Assembly (NCBI RefSeq): GCF_014137865.1
Contig: NZ_JACGWU010000008.1
Span: forward strand, 26,757 to 90,756
Direction: 5' to 3'
DNA: 64,000 nt
Origin: Alpinimonas psychrophila
GTDB taxonomy: Bacteria > Actinomycetota > Actinomycetes > Actinomycetales > Microbacteriaceae
Positions 41,459-50,677 of the stretch are shown piece by piece (positions within the stretch are counted from its first letter, which is position 1; the number at the start of each line of letters is the position of its first letter). The notes beneath the pieces were generated by a model. That model did no database searches, was not told the origin of the DNA, and saw nothing but the letters and a program-made list of their open reading frames with translations. A program made the position numbers and the translations under genes.

Positions 41459-42319
41459 ATGGATATTAACGACGTGACTGACACAACCCGCGACGAACAG
41501 CAGCTTGAGGCGGCGCTTGACGCCATCAGTGAGGCCGATGCTCCGAGCATTGTTGATGTCGAAGCCGACGCCGTGATTGACGACGCTTTAGACATTGATA
41601 CCGCCGATGAGGCCGTCGCAGCTATCGAAGCCATTGAAGACGAAGAAGAAGTCGACGCAGAAGAAGGCGACTCTGTGGTCATTGACACAGACGTTGAAGC
41701 TGATCCGTACGCCGAGTTTGAAGCCGAACTTCGTACCCTGCCCGGCAAGTGGTTTGTGATTCACTCGTATGCAGGTTTCGAGCGCAAGGTCAAGCACAAC
41801 ATTGAGAACCGTCGCACGTCGATGCAGCTGAACGATTCGATCTACCAGATTGAAGTTCCCATGGAAGATGTTGTCGAGATCAAGAACGGCCAGCGCAAGA
41901 TGGTCACCCGCGTGCGCATCCCCGGCTACGTTCTCGTTCGCATGGAGCTGAACGAAGATAGCTGGTCATGCATCCGTCACACCCCCGGCGTTACCGGCTT
42001 CGTCGGTAACGCGCACAACCCCACACCGTTGCGATTCCAAGAAGCATTTTCGATGCTCAAGAGCCTCGTTGAGGTCAAAGATGTGCCGACAGCCAAGGCC
42101 ATTCAAGGACGCGGCGGCCAGGCGGTTGCGCGTACTCCCATCGCCGAGATCGACTTTGAAATTGGCGAGACCGTTGTTATCAAGGAAGGTTCGTTCGCGG
42201 GCCTCCCCGGCACAATCAACGAAATCAAGCCCGAAAGCGGCAAGCTCACCGTGCTGGTATCGCTGTTCGAGCGTGAGACCCCCGTCGAGCTCAGCTTCGA
42301 CCAGGTCGCTAAGCAATAG
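41459..42319 (+). CDS. nusG: transcription termination/antitermination factor NusG
   Basis: 286 residues. The first 90 or so form an acidic, Ala/Asp/Glu-rich extension, common in actinobacterial NusG. The NGN domain follows (KWFVIHSYAGFERKVKHNI, IPGYVLVRM, TPGVTGFVG) and a C-terminal KOW domain (FEIGETVVIKEGSFAGLPGTINEI). The start at 41459 lacks a strong ribosome site; a GTG at 41474 is an alternative. It binds RNA polymerase and couples to ribosomes or Rho. Confidence 0.96.
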   Translation: MDINDVTDTTRDEQQLEAALDAISEADAPSIVDVEADAVIDDALDIDTADEAVAAIEAIEDEEEVDAEEGDSVVIDTDVEADPYAEFEAELRTLPGKWFVIHSYAGFERKVKHNIENRRTSMQLNDSIYQIEVPMEDVVEIKNGQRKMVTRVRIPGYVLVRMELNEDSWSCIRHTPGVTGFVGNAHNPTPLRFQEAFSMLKSLVEVKDVPTAKAIQGRGGQAVARTPIAEIDFEIGETVVIKEGSFAGLPGTINEIKPESGKLTVLVSLFERETPVELSFDQVAKQ

Positions 42320-42435
42320 AGTCGTAAAGCAATAGCTTCGTAACGCACTAGACCACCGGTGCTCAGAACCCATGAGCGCTCGGGAGAGCCCGTCGGAACC
42401 CCGGCGAGTTCGACATCACAAAAGAAGGAAATAAA

Positions 42436-42864
42436 ATGGCAGCGAAAAAGAAGGTCACAGGTCTGATTAAGCTTCAGATCAAGGCCGGTGCCGCAAACCC
42501 AGCACCCCCCATCGGCCCCGCACTGGGTCAGCACGGCGTCAACATCATGGAATTCTGCAAGCAGTACAACGCTGCGACAGAAGCCCAGCGTGGAAGCATC
42601 ATCCCCGTTGAGATCACCGTCTATGAAGACCGCTCGTTCGACTTCATCCTGAAGACCCCACCCGCAGCCGAGCTCATTAAGGCCGCTGCTGGTATCGCTA
42701 AGGGCTCGGGAACTCCTCACACCGTCAAGGTTGCTCGCCTCACACAGGCACAGCTGCACACGATCGCTGAGCAGAAGATGGTTGACCTGAACGCCAACGA
42801 CGTTGAGGCTGCAAAGCTCATCATCGCCGGCACCGCTCGCTCCATGGGCGTCACGGTCGAATAG
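42436..42864 (+). CDS. rplK: 50S ribosomal protein L11
   Basis: 142 residues: [35 protein letters not shown] is the invariant N-terminal part. The C-terminal domain binds the GTPase-centre 23S rRNA. AGAAGGA lies before the ATG. The 116-base gap from nusG contains no gene. Confidence 0.98.
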   Translation: MAAKKKVTGLIKLQIKAGAANPAPPIGPALGQHGVNIMEFCKQYNAATEAQRGSIIPVEITVYEDRSFDFILKTPPAAELIKAAAGIAKGSGTPHTVKVARLTQAQLHTIAEQKMVDLNANDVEAAKLIIAGTARSMGVTVE

Positions 42865-43002
42865 ATCTCGAATCGCGATCTCCTCGTTGACGCGAGGCAG
42901 CATCGTTGATTCACCCGCATCCTCAGGGATGCTTCCAAATTTCATTGTGGTAGAGCCCGCCAGGTTCGTTCATAACCACACTCTCGAATCAGGAGATTCA
43001 AG

Positions 43003-43692
43003 ATGGCACAGAAGTCCAAGGCGTACCGCGCCGCAGCCGAGAAAATCGAGGCTGGAAAGTTTTACTCCCCCACCGAGGCCGTAGGCATTGCTCGCGAAAC
43101 CGGTTCCGCCAAGTTCAACTCCACCGTTGAGGTTGCCCTCAAGCTGGGTGTTGACCCCCGCAAGGCAGACCAGATGGTTCGTGGAACCGTCATGTTGCCC
43201 CACGGCACCGGCAAGACCGCTCGCGTTATCGTGTTCGCAACGGGCCCCGCAGCCGAGGCAGCTCTTGCTGCTGGCGCTGACGAGGTCGGTGGCGACGAGC
43301 TCATCGAGAAGGTGGCCAACGGCTACGTCAACTTTGACTCGGCAGTTTCGACCCCTGAGCTCATGGGTAAAGTTGGTCGCCTTGGAAAGATCCTCGGCCC
43401 CCGCAACCTGATGCCAAACCCCAAGACCGGAACGGTTACCCCCAACGTGGGTCAAGCTGTTGCCGACATCAAGGGTGGAAAGATCGAGTTCAAGGTAGAC
43501 AAGCACTCGAACATCCACTTCATCGTGGGCAAGGCGAGCTTCACTGCTGACCAGCTCAATGAGAACATCACCGCAGCACTGGATGAGATCGTTCGCGTCA
43601 AGCCTTCGTCCTCCAAGGGCCGTTACATCATGAAGGGTGCCGTGTCGACGACGTTCGGCCCCGGCATCCCCTTGGACGTCACGGTTATCTAA
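43003..43692 (+). CDS. rplA: 50S ribosomal protein L1
   Basis: 229 residues: the L1 signatures [22 protein letters not shown] and [13 protein letters not shown] are intact. It forms the L1 stalk and usually autoregulates the rplK-rplA operon. AGGAG precedes the ATG. A hairpin terminator follows. Confidence 0.98.
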   Translation: MAQKSKAYRAAAEKIEAGKFYSPTEAVGIARETGSAKFNSTVEVALKLGVDPRKADQMVRGTVMLPHGTGKTARVIVFATGPAAEAALAAGADEVGGDELIEKVANGYVNFDSAVSTPELMGKVGRLGKILGPRNLMPNPKTGTVTPNVGQAVADIKGGKIEFKVDKHSNIHFIVGKASFTADQLNENITAALDEIVRVKPSSSKGRYIMKGAVSTTFGPGIPLDVTVI

Positions 43693-43733
43693 GACAGTTA
43701 TCTAAAGCTGTTATCTAGTTTCATTAGTTTCAC

Positions 43734-43775
43734 GAAACGGGCTCATCGCTAACGCGGTGGGCCCGTTCTCCTTTC
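43734..43775 (+). terminator. hairpin terminator after rplA
   Basis: AACGGGCTCA pairs with TGGGCCCGTT around a CGC-TAAC-GCG core, followed by a C/T-rich tract. It ends 17 bases before the aminotransferase start. Confidence 0.75.
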
Positions 43776-43791
43776 CTCTATCGTTGATGAT

Positions 43792-44859
43792 GTGATTACG
43801 CAGCGCAGCAACATTGCCGCCATCCCCTCATACCGCCCGGGTAAGTCCACGGTCGACGGATGGGCTGGCCCGGTGTACAAACTCTCCTCGAACGAGAACC
43901 CGTACCCGCCGTTACCCTCCGTCCTGGAGGCGATAGCCCGTGCCGCGAGTCACATCGAGCGCTACCCCAACATGGCGGCGCCTGAGCTCACGCTTGCCAT
44001 CGCCGCTCGACAAGGAGTCTTGCCCGAACAGATTGCCTTCGGCGGTGGGTCGGTGGAATCAGCGGCCCAGCTCATCCGTGCCTTCGCCGGGGATGGCGAC
44101 GAAGTTATCTTTGCGTGGCGCTCGTTTGAGGCTTACCCGCTGCTGGTCTCCGGCGCCGGGGCGACACCCGTGCAGGTTCCGTTGACGGCCGATCACCGGC
44201 ATGACCTCGACGCCATGCTCGCCGCCATCACCGAGCGCACCCGCGTCATTTTCATTTGCACGCCCAACAACCCCACGGGCACGGTCGTACGCCATGACGA
44301 GTTGCACGCTTTCCTCGCCCAGGTTCCGGATGACATTTTGGTCGTCATCGATGAGGCCTACGTTCATTTCACCAATGACCCGGAGGCCGAGCGGGGCATT
44401 GAGCTGTTTCACGAATTCGAGAACGTGGCGGTCTTGCATACTTTCTCGAAGGCCTATGGAATGGCGGGCCTACGCCTCGGCTACGCGATCGTGCGCGATG
44501 ACGTGCATGAGGGGTTGCGCAAGGTGGCGATGCCGTTCGCGCTCACCGACATCGCTCAGGCCGCCGGTGTCGCCTCCTTGGCCGCCGAGGACGAGTTGCA
44601 GGAGCGTGTGGACGTGCTGATTACCGAGCGCGACCGGGTGCGCGCTTCACTGGCGGCTGCTGGGTGGAAATCTCCGGATTCGCAGGCGAACTTCGTGTGG
44701 CTTCCGGCCGGCGACATGACGGATGCCCTCAACACTCACCTCGCGAATCTCGGCCTCATCGTGCGACCGTTCACCGGGCATGGCATCCGGGTGTCCATTG
44801 GCGAACCCGCCGCCAACGACGCGTTCCTCACGGCGCTGGAGTCCGCCCCCCGCTACTAG
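43792..44859 (+). CDS. histidinol-phosphate/aromatic aminotransferase-like protein
   Basis: 355 residues with a GTG start. HisC-type features: KLSSNENPYPPLPSV, RYPNMAAPELTLAIA, GGGSVESAAQLIRAF, ICTPNNPTGTVV, VVIDEAYVHF, and the PLP lysine in TFSKAYGMAGLRLGYA. HisC-like paralogues of this type in Actinobacteria often serve phenylalanine or other aromatic transamination. No his genes are adjacent. The IS30 element is inserted in the region just downstream. Confidence 0.9.
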   Translation: MITQRSNIAAIPSYRPGKSTVDGWAGPVYKLSSNENPYPPLPSVLEAIARAASHIERYPNMAAPELTLAIAARQGVLPEQIAFGGGSVESAAQLIRAFAGDGDEVIFAWRSFEAYPLLVSGAGATPVQVPLTADHRHDLDAMLAAITERTRVIFICTPNNPTGTVVRHDELHAFLAQVPDDILVVIDEAYVHFTNDPEAERGIELFHEFENVAVLHTFSKAYGMAGLRLGYAIVRDDVHEGLRKVAMPFALTDIAQAAGVASLAAEDELQERVDVLITERDRVRASLAAAGWKSPDSQANFVWLPAGDMTDALNTHLANLGLIVRPFTGHGIRVSIGEPAANDAFLTALESAPRY

Positions 44860-44900
44860 CGACGTTCATTCGCGACCTCCAGCCTGTTGCCACTTCCGTC

Positions 44901-44998
44901 GAGACACCACCAAATCCGACTTGCGCGCGAGATCCCGCCGAAACCGCACGAAATCCGACTCTGTCGGGGGAAGCATCACTGAGACTGCACCAAATCCG
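44901..44998. repeat. three tandem copies of the IS30-type terminal repeat
   Basis: GAGACACCACCAAATCCG (44901), GAAACCGCACGAAATCCG (44940) and GAGACTGCACCAAATCCG (44981) are spaced 39 and 41 bases apart. The third is the element's left end and matches the right end perfectly. The first two agree with it at 15 and 14 of 18 positions. Confidence 0.8.
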
Positions 44999-46267
44999 GC
45001 TTTTAAGGGGGCGGATTCTTGCGGTCAGCGCAACAGTAGTTCCGTCATCATCTCATTCGGGGTTGCGAAGTCCAATCGTTTGCGGGGGCGTTCGTTCATT
45101 TCAAAAGCAACACGGTCAAGGTCATCCTGAGAATAAATATTCAGGTCAGTGCCCTTGGGAAAATATTGTCGAAGTAACCCGTTAGTGTTTTCGTTCGTAG
45201 GGCGCTGCCAAGGCGAGTGAGGGTCACAGAAGTAGATATCGATATCGGCGGCGATACTGACTTCCTTGTGGCGGTGCATTTCTTTTCCTTGGTCCCAGGT
45301 CAGGGTGCGCCGTATCTGATCAGGGAGAGCACCCATCTTTTCGATAAGCCCGTCACGGACGGATTCAACCCGGTTTTGGCCCGGGGGTAGATGAACAAGG
45401 ATCACAGAGCCGGAGCGACGTTCAACGACGGTGCCGATAGCACTCTTCATGTCTTTGCCAACGATGAGATCGCCTTCCCAATGCCCGGGAACAGCCCGAT
45501 CAGCGGCTTCAGGCGGGCGGTCAACAATCATGATCATGTCCGGGATTTTTCCTCGACGCTCGCCCGGTCGCCTATTGGGTTGACGCGTGGTCCGCCCCGT
45601 TCGCAACTGGGTTACCAGCTCGCGTTTAAGGCCCCCGCGGGCCAGTAAATACAAGGATTGGTAAATCGTTTCGTGTGACACCTGCATCTCCGCATCGTTT
45701 GGGAAGTCTCGTCGCAGGCGGCCAGAGATCTGCTCCGGGGAGAAACATTGTTTCAAGTCCGCCTGAACGCGTTCACGGAGAGCTTCATTCGTGGTGAGCT
45801 TAGCGACCTTGGGACGCCGAGCATTCTCGAAAGCCCGCGCATGAGCCGTTGTTGCCCGACGACTGGAATACGCGGCAGCGTGTCGCTTCAACTCCCGCGA
45901 GACCGTTGACGGTGAACGACCCAACTCGCGGGCAATCGCTCGAATGCCCTGCGTCGCGTGCAACGCCAAAATCGTTTGGCGTTCTCCCATCGTCAAAGAT
46001 CGGCCCTTCAGATTGCGCCCCCATCGGGGGCGCATGCCACCGTTCTCCTTCACGTGTTTGCGCACGGTCGAGGCATTCCAACCGATAAGAGGACCTATGT
46101 CTTCAGCTGAAAGCCCGGCCTGTTTCAAGTCCCATAACTTGTGGACAACGTTTCCGAGCATCCGCTCAGAATATGGATCCGCGATATCAATCAACACCCT
46201 TCAATTCTCAGGTGTTGCATTGACCGCTTGGACCCGCGGCACGGGAACTCGGATTTGGTGCAGTCTC
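44981..46267 (-). mobile_element. IS30-family insertion sequence, about 1.29 kb
   Basis: Bounded by perfect 18-base inverted repeats: GAGACTGCACCAAATCCG at 44981-44998 and its complement at 46250-46267. It encloses one complete transposase gene. I see no target duplication at these ends (ACT on the left, GAT on the right). It sits between the HisC-like gene and the YqaJ-type gene. Confidence 0.88.
45025..46197 (-). CDS. IS30-family transposase
   Basis: 390 residues, full length. N-terminal helix-turn-helix regions are LSAEDIGPLIGWNASTVRKHV and TQGIRAIARELGRSPSTVSREL. The DDE core shows PGHWEGDLIVG (first Asp), LTWDQGKEM (second Asp) and SPWQRPTNENTNGLLRQYFPKG (Glu). The GTG at 46197 has no well-spaced ribosome site; an ATG at 46158 is also possible. 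There are no stop codons or frameshifts, so it may be active. Confidence 0.95.
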   Translation of the reverse strand: MLIDIADPYSERMLGNVVHKLWDLKQAGLSAEDIGPLIGWNASTVRKHVKENGGMRPRWGRNLKGRSLTMGERQTILALHATQGIRAIARELGRSPSTVSRELKRHAAAYSSRRATTAHARAFENARRPKVAKLTTNEALRERVQADLKQCFSPEQISGRLRRDFPNDAEMQVSHETIYQSLYLLARGGLKRELVTQLRTGRTTRQPNRRPGERRGKIPDMIMIVDRPPEAADRAVPGHWEGDLIVGKDMKSAIGTVVERRSGSVILVHLPPGQNRVESVRDGLIEKMGALPDQIRRTLTWDQGKEMHRHKEVSIAADIDIYFCDPHSPWQRPTNENTNGLLRQYFPKGTDLNIYSQDDLDRVAFEMNERPRKRLDFATPNEMMTELLLR

Positions 46268-46317
46268 GATGAGACTTGACTCAACGCCGCCGTGAGATCG
46301 GCGGAAAGCGGTGTGTG

Positions 46318-46902
46318 TCAGCGACGGGTGCGAACGTGGAGTTCCATGATCAAGTCGTTGGCGAGACCCACCAGACGCGTGATCTCGCGGTCGTCGCGGT
46401 CGATCCAGGTGTGGCGGGGGGTCGAGCTGACCGGCACGAAGTTACGATGTTCCTCCCAGACGAGGAGGGTGCGCTCGGCACCCAAAACGTACTGCTGCCA
46501 GAAGACTTGACGGAGATACCCGGCGGGGATGCGCGCCCACGGCTTACCCGTTGTTTTGATCTCGCAGAGCTCGACCCCGCCGGCATCCGTTATGCCAATG
46601 CCATCGGGAGTCGCCAAGTGTCGCGGCTCAGTTTCGGAGTGAAACAGGGCCTGAGAAGACTGGATGTCGTAGTGCTCGAGAACCCAGCTCGCAATAATCG
46701 GCTCCCGCAGCTTGCCGTGGTCGGTGTAGGCATTGCCGCCGAAGCTCGAACCGTTGAGCTTTTCGGTGGCTGTCGCCAGAATCGAGGCTTTGGTCGTGAG
46801 CTTGGCAACATCGGTGGCGGTGATGCCGCGAGCACGGGCCCGCATCCATTCACCTTTGTCGGTACCATCTGTCACGATGCGAGAGAGGTAGGCGGGAGTC
46901 AC
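46318..46902 (-). CDS. YqaJ-type nuclease-domain protein
   Basis: 194 residues with a GTG start. It resembles YqaJ/lambda-exonuclease-type PD-(D/E)xK proteins: RARGITATDVAKL, a middle EPIIASWVLEHY, PDGIGIT, and VELCEIKTTGKPW, the ExK catalytic element, followed by YLRQVFWQQYVLG. Phage relatives act in recombination. Here there are no phage neighbours, so this is probably a resident nuclease of unknown role. Confidence 0.8.
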   Translation of the reverse strand: MTPAYLSRIVTDGTDKGEWMRARARGITATDVAKLTTKASILATATEKLNGSSFGGNAYTDHGKLREPIIASWVLEHYDIQSSQALFHSETEPRHLATPDGIGITDAGGVELCEIKTTGKPWARIPAGYLRQVFWQQYVLGAERTLLVWEEHRNFVPVSSTPRHTWIDRDDREITRLVGLANDLIMELHVRTRR

Positions 46903-47024
46903 ACTTTTATTCTCTCAGCGTTGACCGAGATCGATAGTCGCGCTCGCCGCAGACGGGAAGCATCAGCAATGTCATGGGTACTTCATAGGATTCTCATAGA
47001 TAGATGAGGATAATGGAAAGAGCC

Positions 47025-47789
47025 ATGACAGATAACTTTGCCTCCGCCTCCGCCTCCGCTCAAACAGCACGTCCCGTGCGGCTCACCCGTGCTGATGGAA
47101 CCGCTATCCGGGTACTCGTCGTGGATGACGAGGCGTCCCTCACCGACCTTCTCTCGATGGCCCTGCGCTACGAAGGCTGGGAGATTCGAACGGCGTCCGA
47201 CGGCATGAAGGCCATCGCCGCCGCGCGTGAGTTCAAACCGGATGCCGTGGTGCTGGACATCATGTTGCCCGATATCGATGGGTTGCAGGTCTTGCAACGC
47301 ATGCGAGCCGATGGTTCTGACGTGCCCGTTCTCTTTCTCACGGCCAAGGACGCGCTCGACGACCGCATTGCAGGGCTGACAGCCGGGGGCGACGACTACG
47401 TGACCAAACCCTTCAGCCTTGAGGAGGTGGTGGCGCGCTTGCGCAGCCTCATTCGTCGTTCCACCTTGACCGCTGACGTCAACGGGAGTCCCGTTATTGT
47501 TGTGGGAGATCTGGAACTTGACGAAGACAGCCACGAGGTTCGCCGTGCTGGCCGCCCCATTGACACCACGGCTACCGAATTTGAGCTCCTGCGTTATCTG
47601 ATGCGAAACCCCAAACGCGTGCTCAGCAAATCACAGATCCTGGATCGCGTGTGGAGTTACGACTTCGGTGGGCGTTCCAGTGTGGTCGAGATTTACATTT
47701 CCTACCTCCGCAAGAAAATTGATGCGGATGCCAGGCCCATGATCCACACGGTTCGGGGTGCGGGTTACATGCTGAAGTCGGCGGAGTAA
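47025..47789 (+). CDS. OmpR/PhoB-family response regulator
   Basis: 254 residues from the ATG at 47025 (GGAAAGAG just upstream); ATGs at 47004 and 47013 are alternatives. Receiver domain: VLVVDDEAS (acidic pocket), phospho-acceptor Asp78 in VVLDIMLPDIDG, LFLTAKD and the lysine in YVTKPFS. Winged-helix output: TATEFELLRYLMRNPKRVLSKSQILDRVW, IYISYLRKKID, TVRGAGYML. It is paired with the kinase gene starting 2 bases downstream. The signal is unknown. Confidence 0.95.
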   Translation: MTDNFASASASAQTARPVRLTRADGTAIRVLVVDDEASLTDLLSMALRYEGWEIRTASDGMKAIAAAREFKPDAVVLDIMLPDIDGLQVLQRMRADGSDVPVLFLTAKDALDDRIAGLTAGGDDYVTKPFSLEEVVARLRSLIRRSTLTADVNGSPVIVVGDLELDEDSHEVRRAGRPIDTTATEFELLRYLMRNPKRVLSKSQILDRVWSYDFGGRSSVVEIYISYLRKKIDADARPMIHTVRGAGYMLKSAE

Positions 47790-47791
47790 CC

Positions 47792-49306
47792 ATGCCAGCA
47801 TCGCTCAAGCCGGGCCCCTTTGGGAACGGTGTCACGCTTCGAGCCCCGTGGACGTTGCGCCGTCGGCTCACGCTCACGGTCGCGGCCTTGCTGGTGCTCG
47901 CGACTCTTCTGATTGGCGTCGTGAGTGTGCTCGCCCTCCGTAGCTTCCTGATCGAAAGGCTGGACACCCAGCTGGGCGCTGCCGTAAACCGGTCGCAGAA
48001 TGCGGTCGATAAGGATCCCCGGCAAGGGGGGCCGTTTGTTCCGGACGGCGATGACCATGCCTCGGGAGCGCTCCTGGCGCCTGGCCAAGCCGCGGGAACC
48101 CTCGTCGGAGTCGTCAATGCAACAACCGTGAGTGCCGGTATTCTGACTGGCGACGGCAGTGTTTCCCTCATTGGAACCACCGATTCTTCCCAAGCGAGCT
48201 CTCTCGCGCACTTGCGTGACGTCACCCCGGCATCCTCGCCGGCGAGCGTGCACATCGAAGACCTCGGGGACTACCGCGTTGTCGCCATTGCCGGGCCGCG
48301 GTCCGAATCGTTGGTCATTGGGTTGCCATTGGGGGAGGTTAACGCCGCGACGGAACAACTTATTCTCGTAATTTTGATTGTGTCGGTGCTCGGCATCGGG
48401 GCCACCGTTGTCGCGGGGCGTTTGCTGATTCGCTGGGAGCTGAGACCGCTCGAGCGGGTCGCGGCAATGGCAACGCGCGTCTCGGAACTACCCCTCGATA
48501 AGGGCCAAGTCGATCTTGCCGAGCGCATCGATGAACGGGATTCCGACGCGCGAACCGAGGTCGGGCGCGTGGGAAATGCTGTCAATGTCATGCTCGGGCA
48601 CATTGGTCGCGCCCTCACGTCTCGCCAGGCGAGCGAAGACAAAGTTCGTCGTTTTGTAGCGGATGCAAGCCATGAGTTGCGAACACCGCTTGCCTCCATT
48701 CGCGGCTATGCGGAACTCACGCGTCGCGGCGGCGCCGAGATTCCGGATGACGTTCGGCACTCGCTGACCCGCATCGAATCTGAGGCAACACGCATGACGG
48801 GCCTCGTTGAGGACCTCCTGCTTCTTGCCCGACTCGATGAAGGCCGTGAACTGGAGCGCGTGTCCGTTGATCTTTCGCGCACCATCGTGGATGCCGTCAG
48901 TGACGCTCACGCCGCGGGTCCTGACCACGAGTGGCACGTCGATCTTCCGGAGGAACCCATCGAGGTTCCCGGTGACTCGGCCCGGCTTCATCAGGTCGTG
49001 GTCAACTTGCTGGCCAATGCGCGGGTTCATACTCCGGCGGGATCCCGGGTTGACGTGGCGCTGAAGACAGCAAACGGCGTCGTCGTGCTGACGGTCACCG
49101 ATAACGGTCCCGGAATTCTCGAAGCCGATATTCCTTCTCTTTTTGAGAGGTTCACCCGCGGGGATGCCTCCCGCACGCGAGCCACCGGCAGTACGGGCCT
49201 CGGCCTTGCCATCGTGGCGGCGGTTGTTGCCGCGCACCACGGTTTGGTGGCCGTGGCCTCCGCTCCGGGCCGCACTGAGTTTCGGGTCAGTTTGCCGCTG
49301 GCTTAG
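47792..49306 (+). CDS. sensor histidine kinase, HAMP type
   Basis: 504 residues. A first transmembrane helix (about 25-50), an extracytoplasmic domain of about 135 residues, a second helix (about 188-208), HAMP, HisKA with His294 in DASHELRTPLASIRGY, and HATPase_c with NLLANARVHTP (N-box), DNGPGI and STGLGLAIV (G-boxes). It phosphorylates the regulator encoded immediately upstream. The organisation is like TrcS/MprB-type actinobacterial kinases. Confidence 0.95.
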   Translation: MPASLKPGPFGNGVTLRAPWTLRRRLTLTVAALLVLATLLIGVVSVLALRSFLIERLDTQLGAAVNRSQNAVDKDPRQGGPFVPDGDDHASGALLAPGQAAGTLVGVVNATTVSAGILTGDGSVSLIGTTDSSQASSLAHLRDVTPASSPASVHIEDLGDYRVVAIAGPRSESLVIGLPLGEVNAATEQLILVILIVSVLGIGATVVAGRLLIRWELRPLERVAAMATRVSELPLDKGQVDLAERIDERDSDARTEVGRVGNAVNVMLGHIGRALTSRQASEDKVRRFVADASHELRTPLASIRGYAELTRRGGAEIPDDVRHSLTRIESEATRMTGLVEDLLLLARLDEGRELERVSVDLSRTIVDAVSDAHAAGPDHEWHVDLPEEPIEVPGDSARLHQVVVNLLANARVHTPAGSRVDVALKTANGVVVLTVTDNGPGILEADIPSLFERFTRGDASRTRATGSTGLGLAIVAAVVAAHHGLVAVASAPGRTEFRVSLPLA

Positions 49307-49322
49307 GCCCCAGAGACGAAGG

Positions 49323-50339
49323 CTAGTAGCGAACGATTGCCGTCTCGCTGAGCAGGTGACTCTCGTCAACCTCGCGCAACTGGGCAACGGGAGCCCGATC
49401 GAAACTATTGATGAGGGTCGTCGGGAGGGACACCGCGAGGGCGCCCCACGAAGCCGCTGTGGTGAGCGCCGTGCGAATATCCAGTTCGGGAAGAGTTCCT
49501 TGCTCGTTGGCCTTGGTGGATGCTTCGGGCGAGATGACCTGGCTCAAGAACCCGGCTAAGAACGCATCGCCGGCTCCCGTCGTGTTAACGATGGATGGCG
49601 CCACGGCGCTCGCCCAGACGACATCATCCGCGGTAATCGCAACGGCTCCGTCGGGGCCCAGGCTCACGAGGGCAATTTCGAGTCCACCGGAGATGAGCTC
49701 GCGCCCCGCCTCGATAGCATCACCGAGCGTGGTTAGTGGGCGGCCCACGAGGGATGCTAACTCGTCGGCGTTGGGCTTGATGAGGTTGGCAAAGCCGCTT
49801 CTGGCCCAGTGCTTCAGCTCGGGGCCGCTGGTATCCAGGCCCACGCGGGCGCCGAGGTTGCGGGCGCGCGTGAAAAGCTCCGTGAGGTCAATGGGGAGAC
49901 CGGTATCGGTCATTTTGGGATGCATCCCCGAGACGACGAGCCAGTCGGCGTTCATGTCGCTGACCTGTTCCAGAGTCAGCTCGACGACATTGCGCCAGTC
50001 TTCGGCAGAGAACGGAATGGCCTGCTGATTGATATTGGTGGTTCGGCCACCACGTTCGACCACGGTGGTGTTGACTCGCACGCGCCCTTGAACCGGCATG
50101 ATGCGCATGATCTGTGGGAACGGCGTCGTGAAAAGCAGATATTGGTCTTGCATTCCAATCGGGAGCACGGCGGAAACGGGGCGCTTTGCGAGGTGGAGAG
50201 TGCGGGCAACGTTGAGGCCCTTACCGCTCATGTATTCGTGCACCTCGTAGGCGCGATTCACTTTGCCCGCAATGAGGCTTTCGGCCAGATAAGTGCGGTC
50301 GAGCACGGGGGCAGGGGTCAGCGTTACAACTGCGTTCAC
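49323..50339 (-). CDS. PfkB-family sugar kinase (1-phosphofructokinase-like)
   Basis: 338 residues from the GTG at 50339 (GAGG 7 bases upstream); a TTG four codons earlier is less likely. Ribokinase-fold motifs: TLTPAPVLDRTY, YMSGKGLNVARTL (substrate Gly-rich), NLIKPNADELASL and the catalytic NTTGAGDAFLAGFLSQ. FruK/LacC-type enzymes phosphorylate a sugar phosphate. No PTS genes are nearby. A CUT2 sugar transporter with a single-domain ATPase at 60772-63939 might be linked metabolically. Confidence 0.88.
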   Translation of the reverse strand: MNAVVTLTPAPVLDRTYLAESLIAGKVNRAYEVHEYMSGKGLNVARTLHLAKRPVSAVLPIGMQDQYLLFTTPFPQIMRIMPVQGRVRVNTTVVERGGRTTNINQQAIPFSAEDWRNVVELTLEQVSDMNADWLVVSGMHPKMTDTGLPIDLTELFTRARNLGARVGLDTSGPELKHWARSGFANLIKPNADELASLVGRPLTTLGDAIEAGRELISGGLEIALVSLGPDGAVAITADDVVWASAVAPSIVNTTGAGDAFLAGFLSQVISPEASTKANEQGTLPELDIRTALTTAASWGALAVSLPTTLINSFDRAPVAQLREVDESHLLSETAIVRY

Positions 50340-50442
50340 GAGTTGCCTCAATTTCGTGACAAGCCGGAGCCCGGTAAATGAGCAACGGCGCTAATAAGGG
50401 AGGGGTAGTACAACTCTATCGATTTGGCGCGCACCCCTCCTC

Positions 50443-50677
50443 TCCCGTACGCTAGGAGAAACCAAAGACCGCTGGTTATCGGTTGTGTTCTCGCAAGAGG
50501 GCCACATCCGGTAAAAAACTCGTTTACACGAAAACCCGCGCAGGCTCTGATGTGATTGACATTCGTCTTCTGACGTTCTCTTCTCGCTCCGGCCCTGTGC
50601 CGGAGCTTTTTTGTTGGGCCGGTGGTCTTGGCTGAAACACCTCGCACAAGCGGGGTGTGAGAAACCAAAGGAGCGCC
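50443..50677 (+). promoter_or_regulatory. rplJ leader (L10-leader-type RNA candidate)
   Basis: The 326-base space before rplJ holds no gene. It contains a repeated GAGAAACCAAAG (near 50456 and 50667), a strong internal hairpin at 50586-50606 with T-run, and an ACACC/GGTGT hairpin at 50636-50658 just before the ribosome site. This fits an autoregulated ribosomal-protein leader; L10-L12 binding is known for such leaders in many bacteria but is not shown here. Confidence 0.55.
50586..50612 (+). terminator. intrinsic terminator/attenuator inside the rplJ leader
   Basis: GCTCCGGC pairs perfectly with GCCGGAGC around CCTGT, followed directly by six T. It lies 66 bases upstream of rplJ on the same strand, so it must be an attenuator or end a short upstream transcript. 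Confidence 0.8.

Noticed and set aside
44901..44998. Three 18-bp repeats at about 40-bp spacing considered as a small CRISPR
   Set aside because: The repeats match the ends of the adjacent IS30 element, are imperfect, and lack cas genes.
44978..46270. Target-site duplication for the IS30 element
   Set aside because: Bases flanking the 18-bp repeats (ACT and GAT) do not match at any nearby offset I tried.
46318..46902. YqaJ-type gene as evidence of a prophage
   Set aside because: No integrase, structural, lysis or att features nearby; it is flanked by a two-component system and an IS, so a resident gene is more likely.
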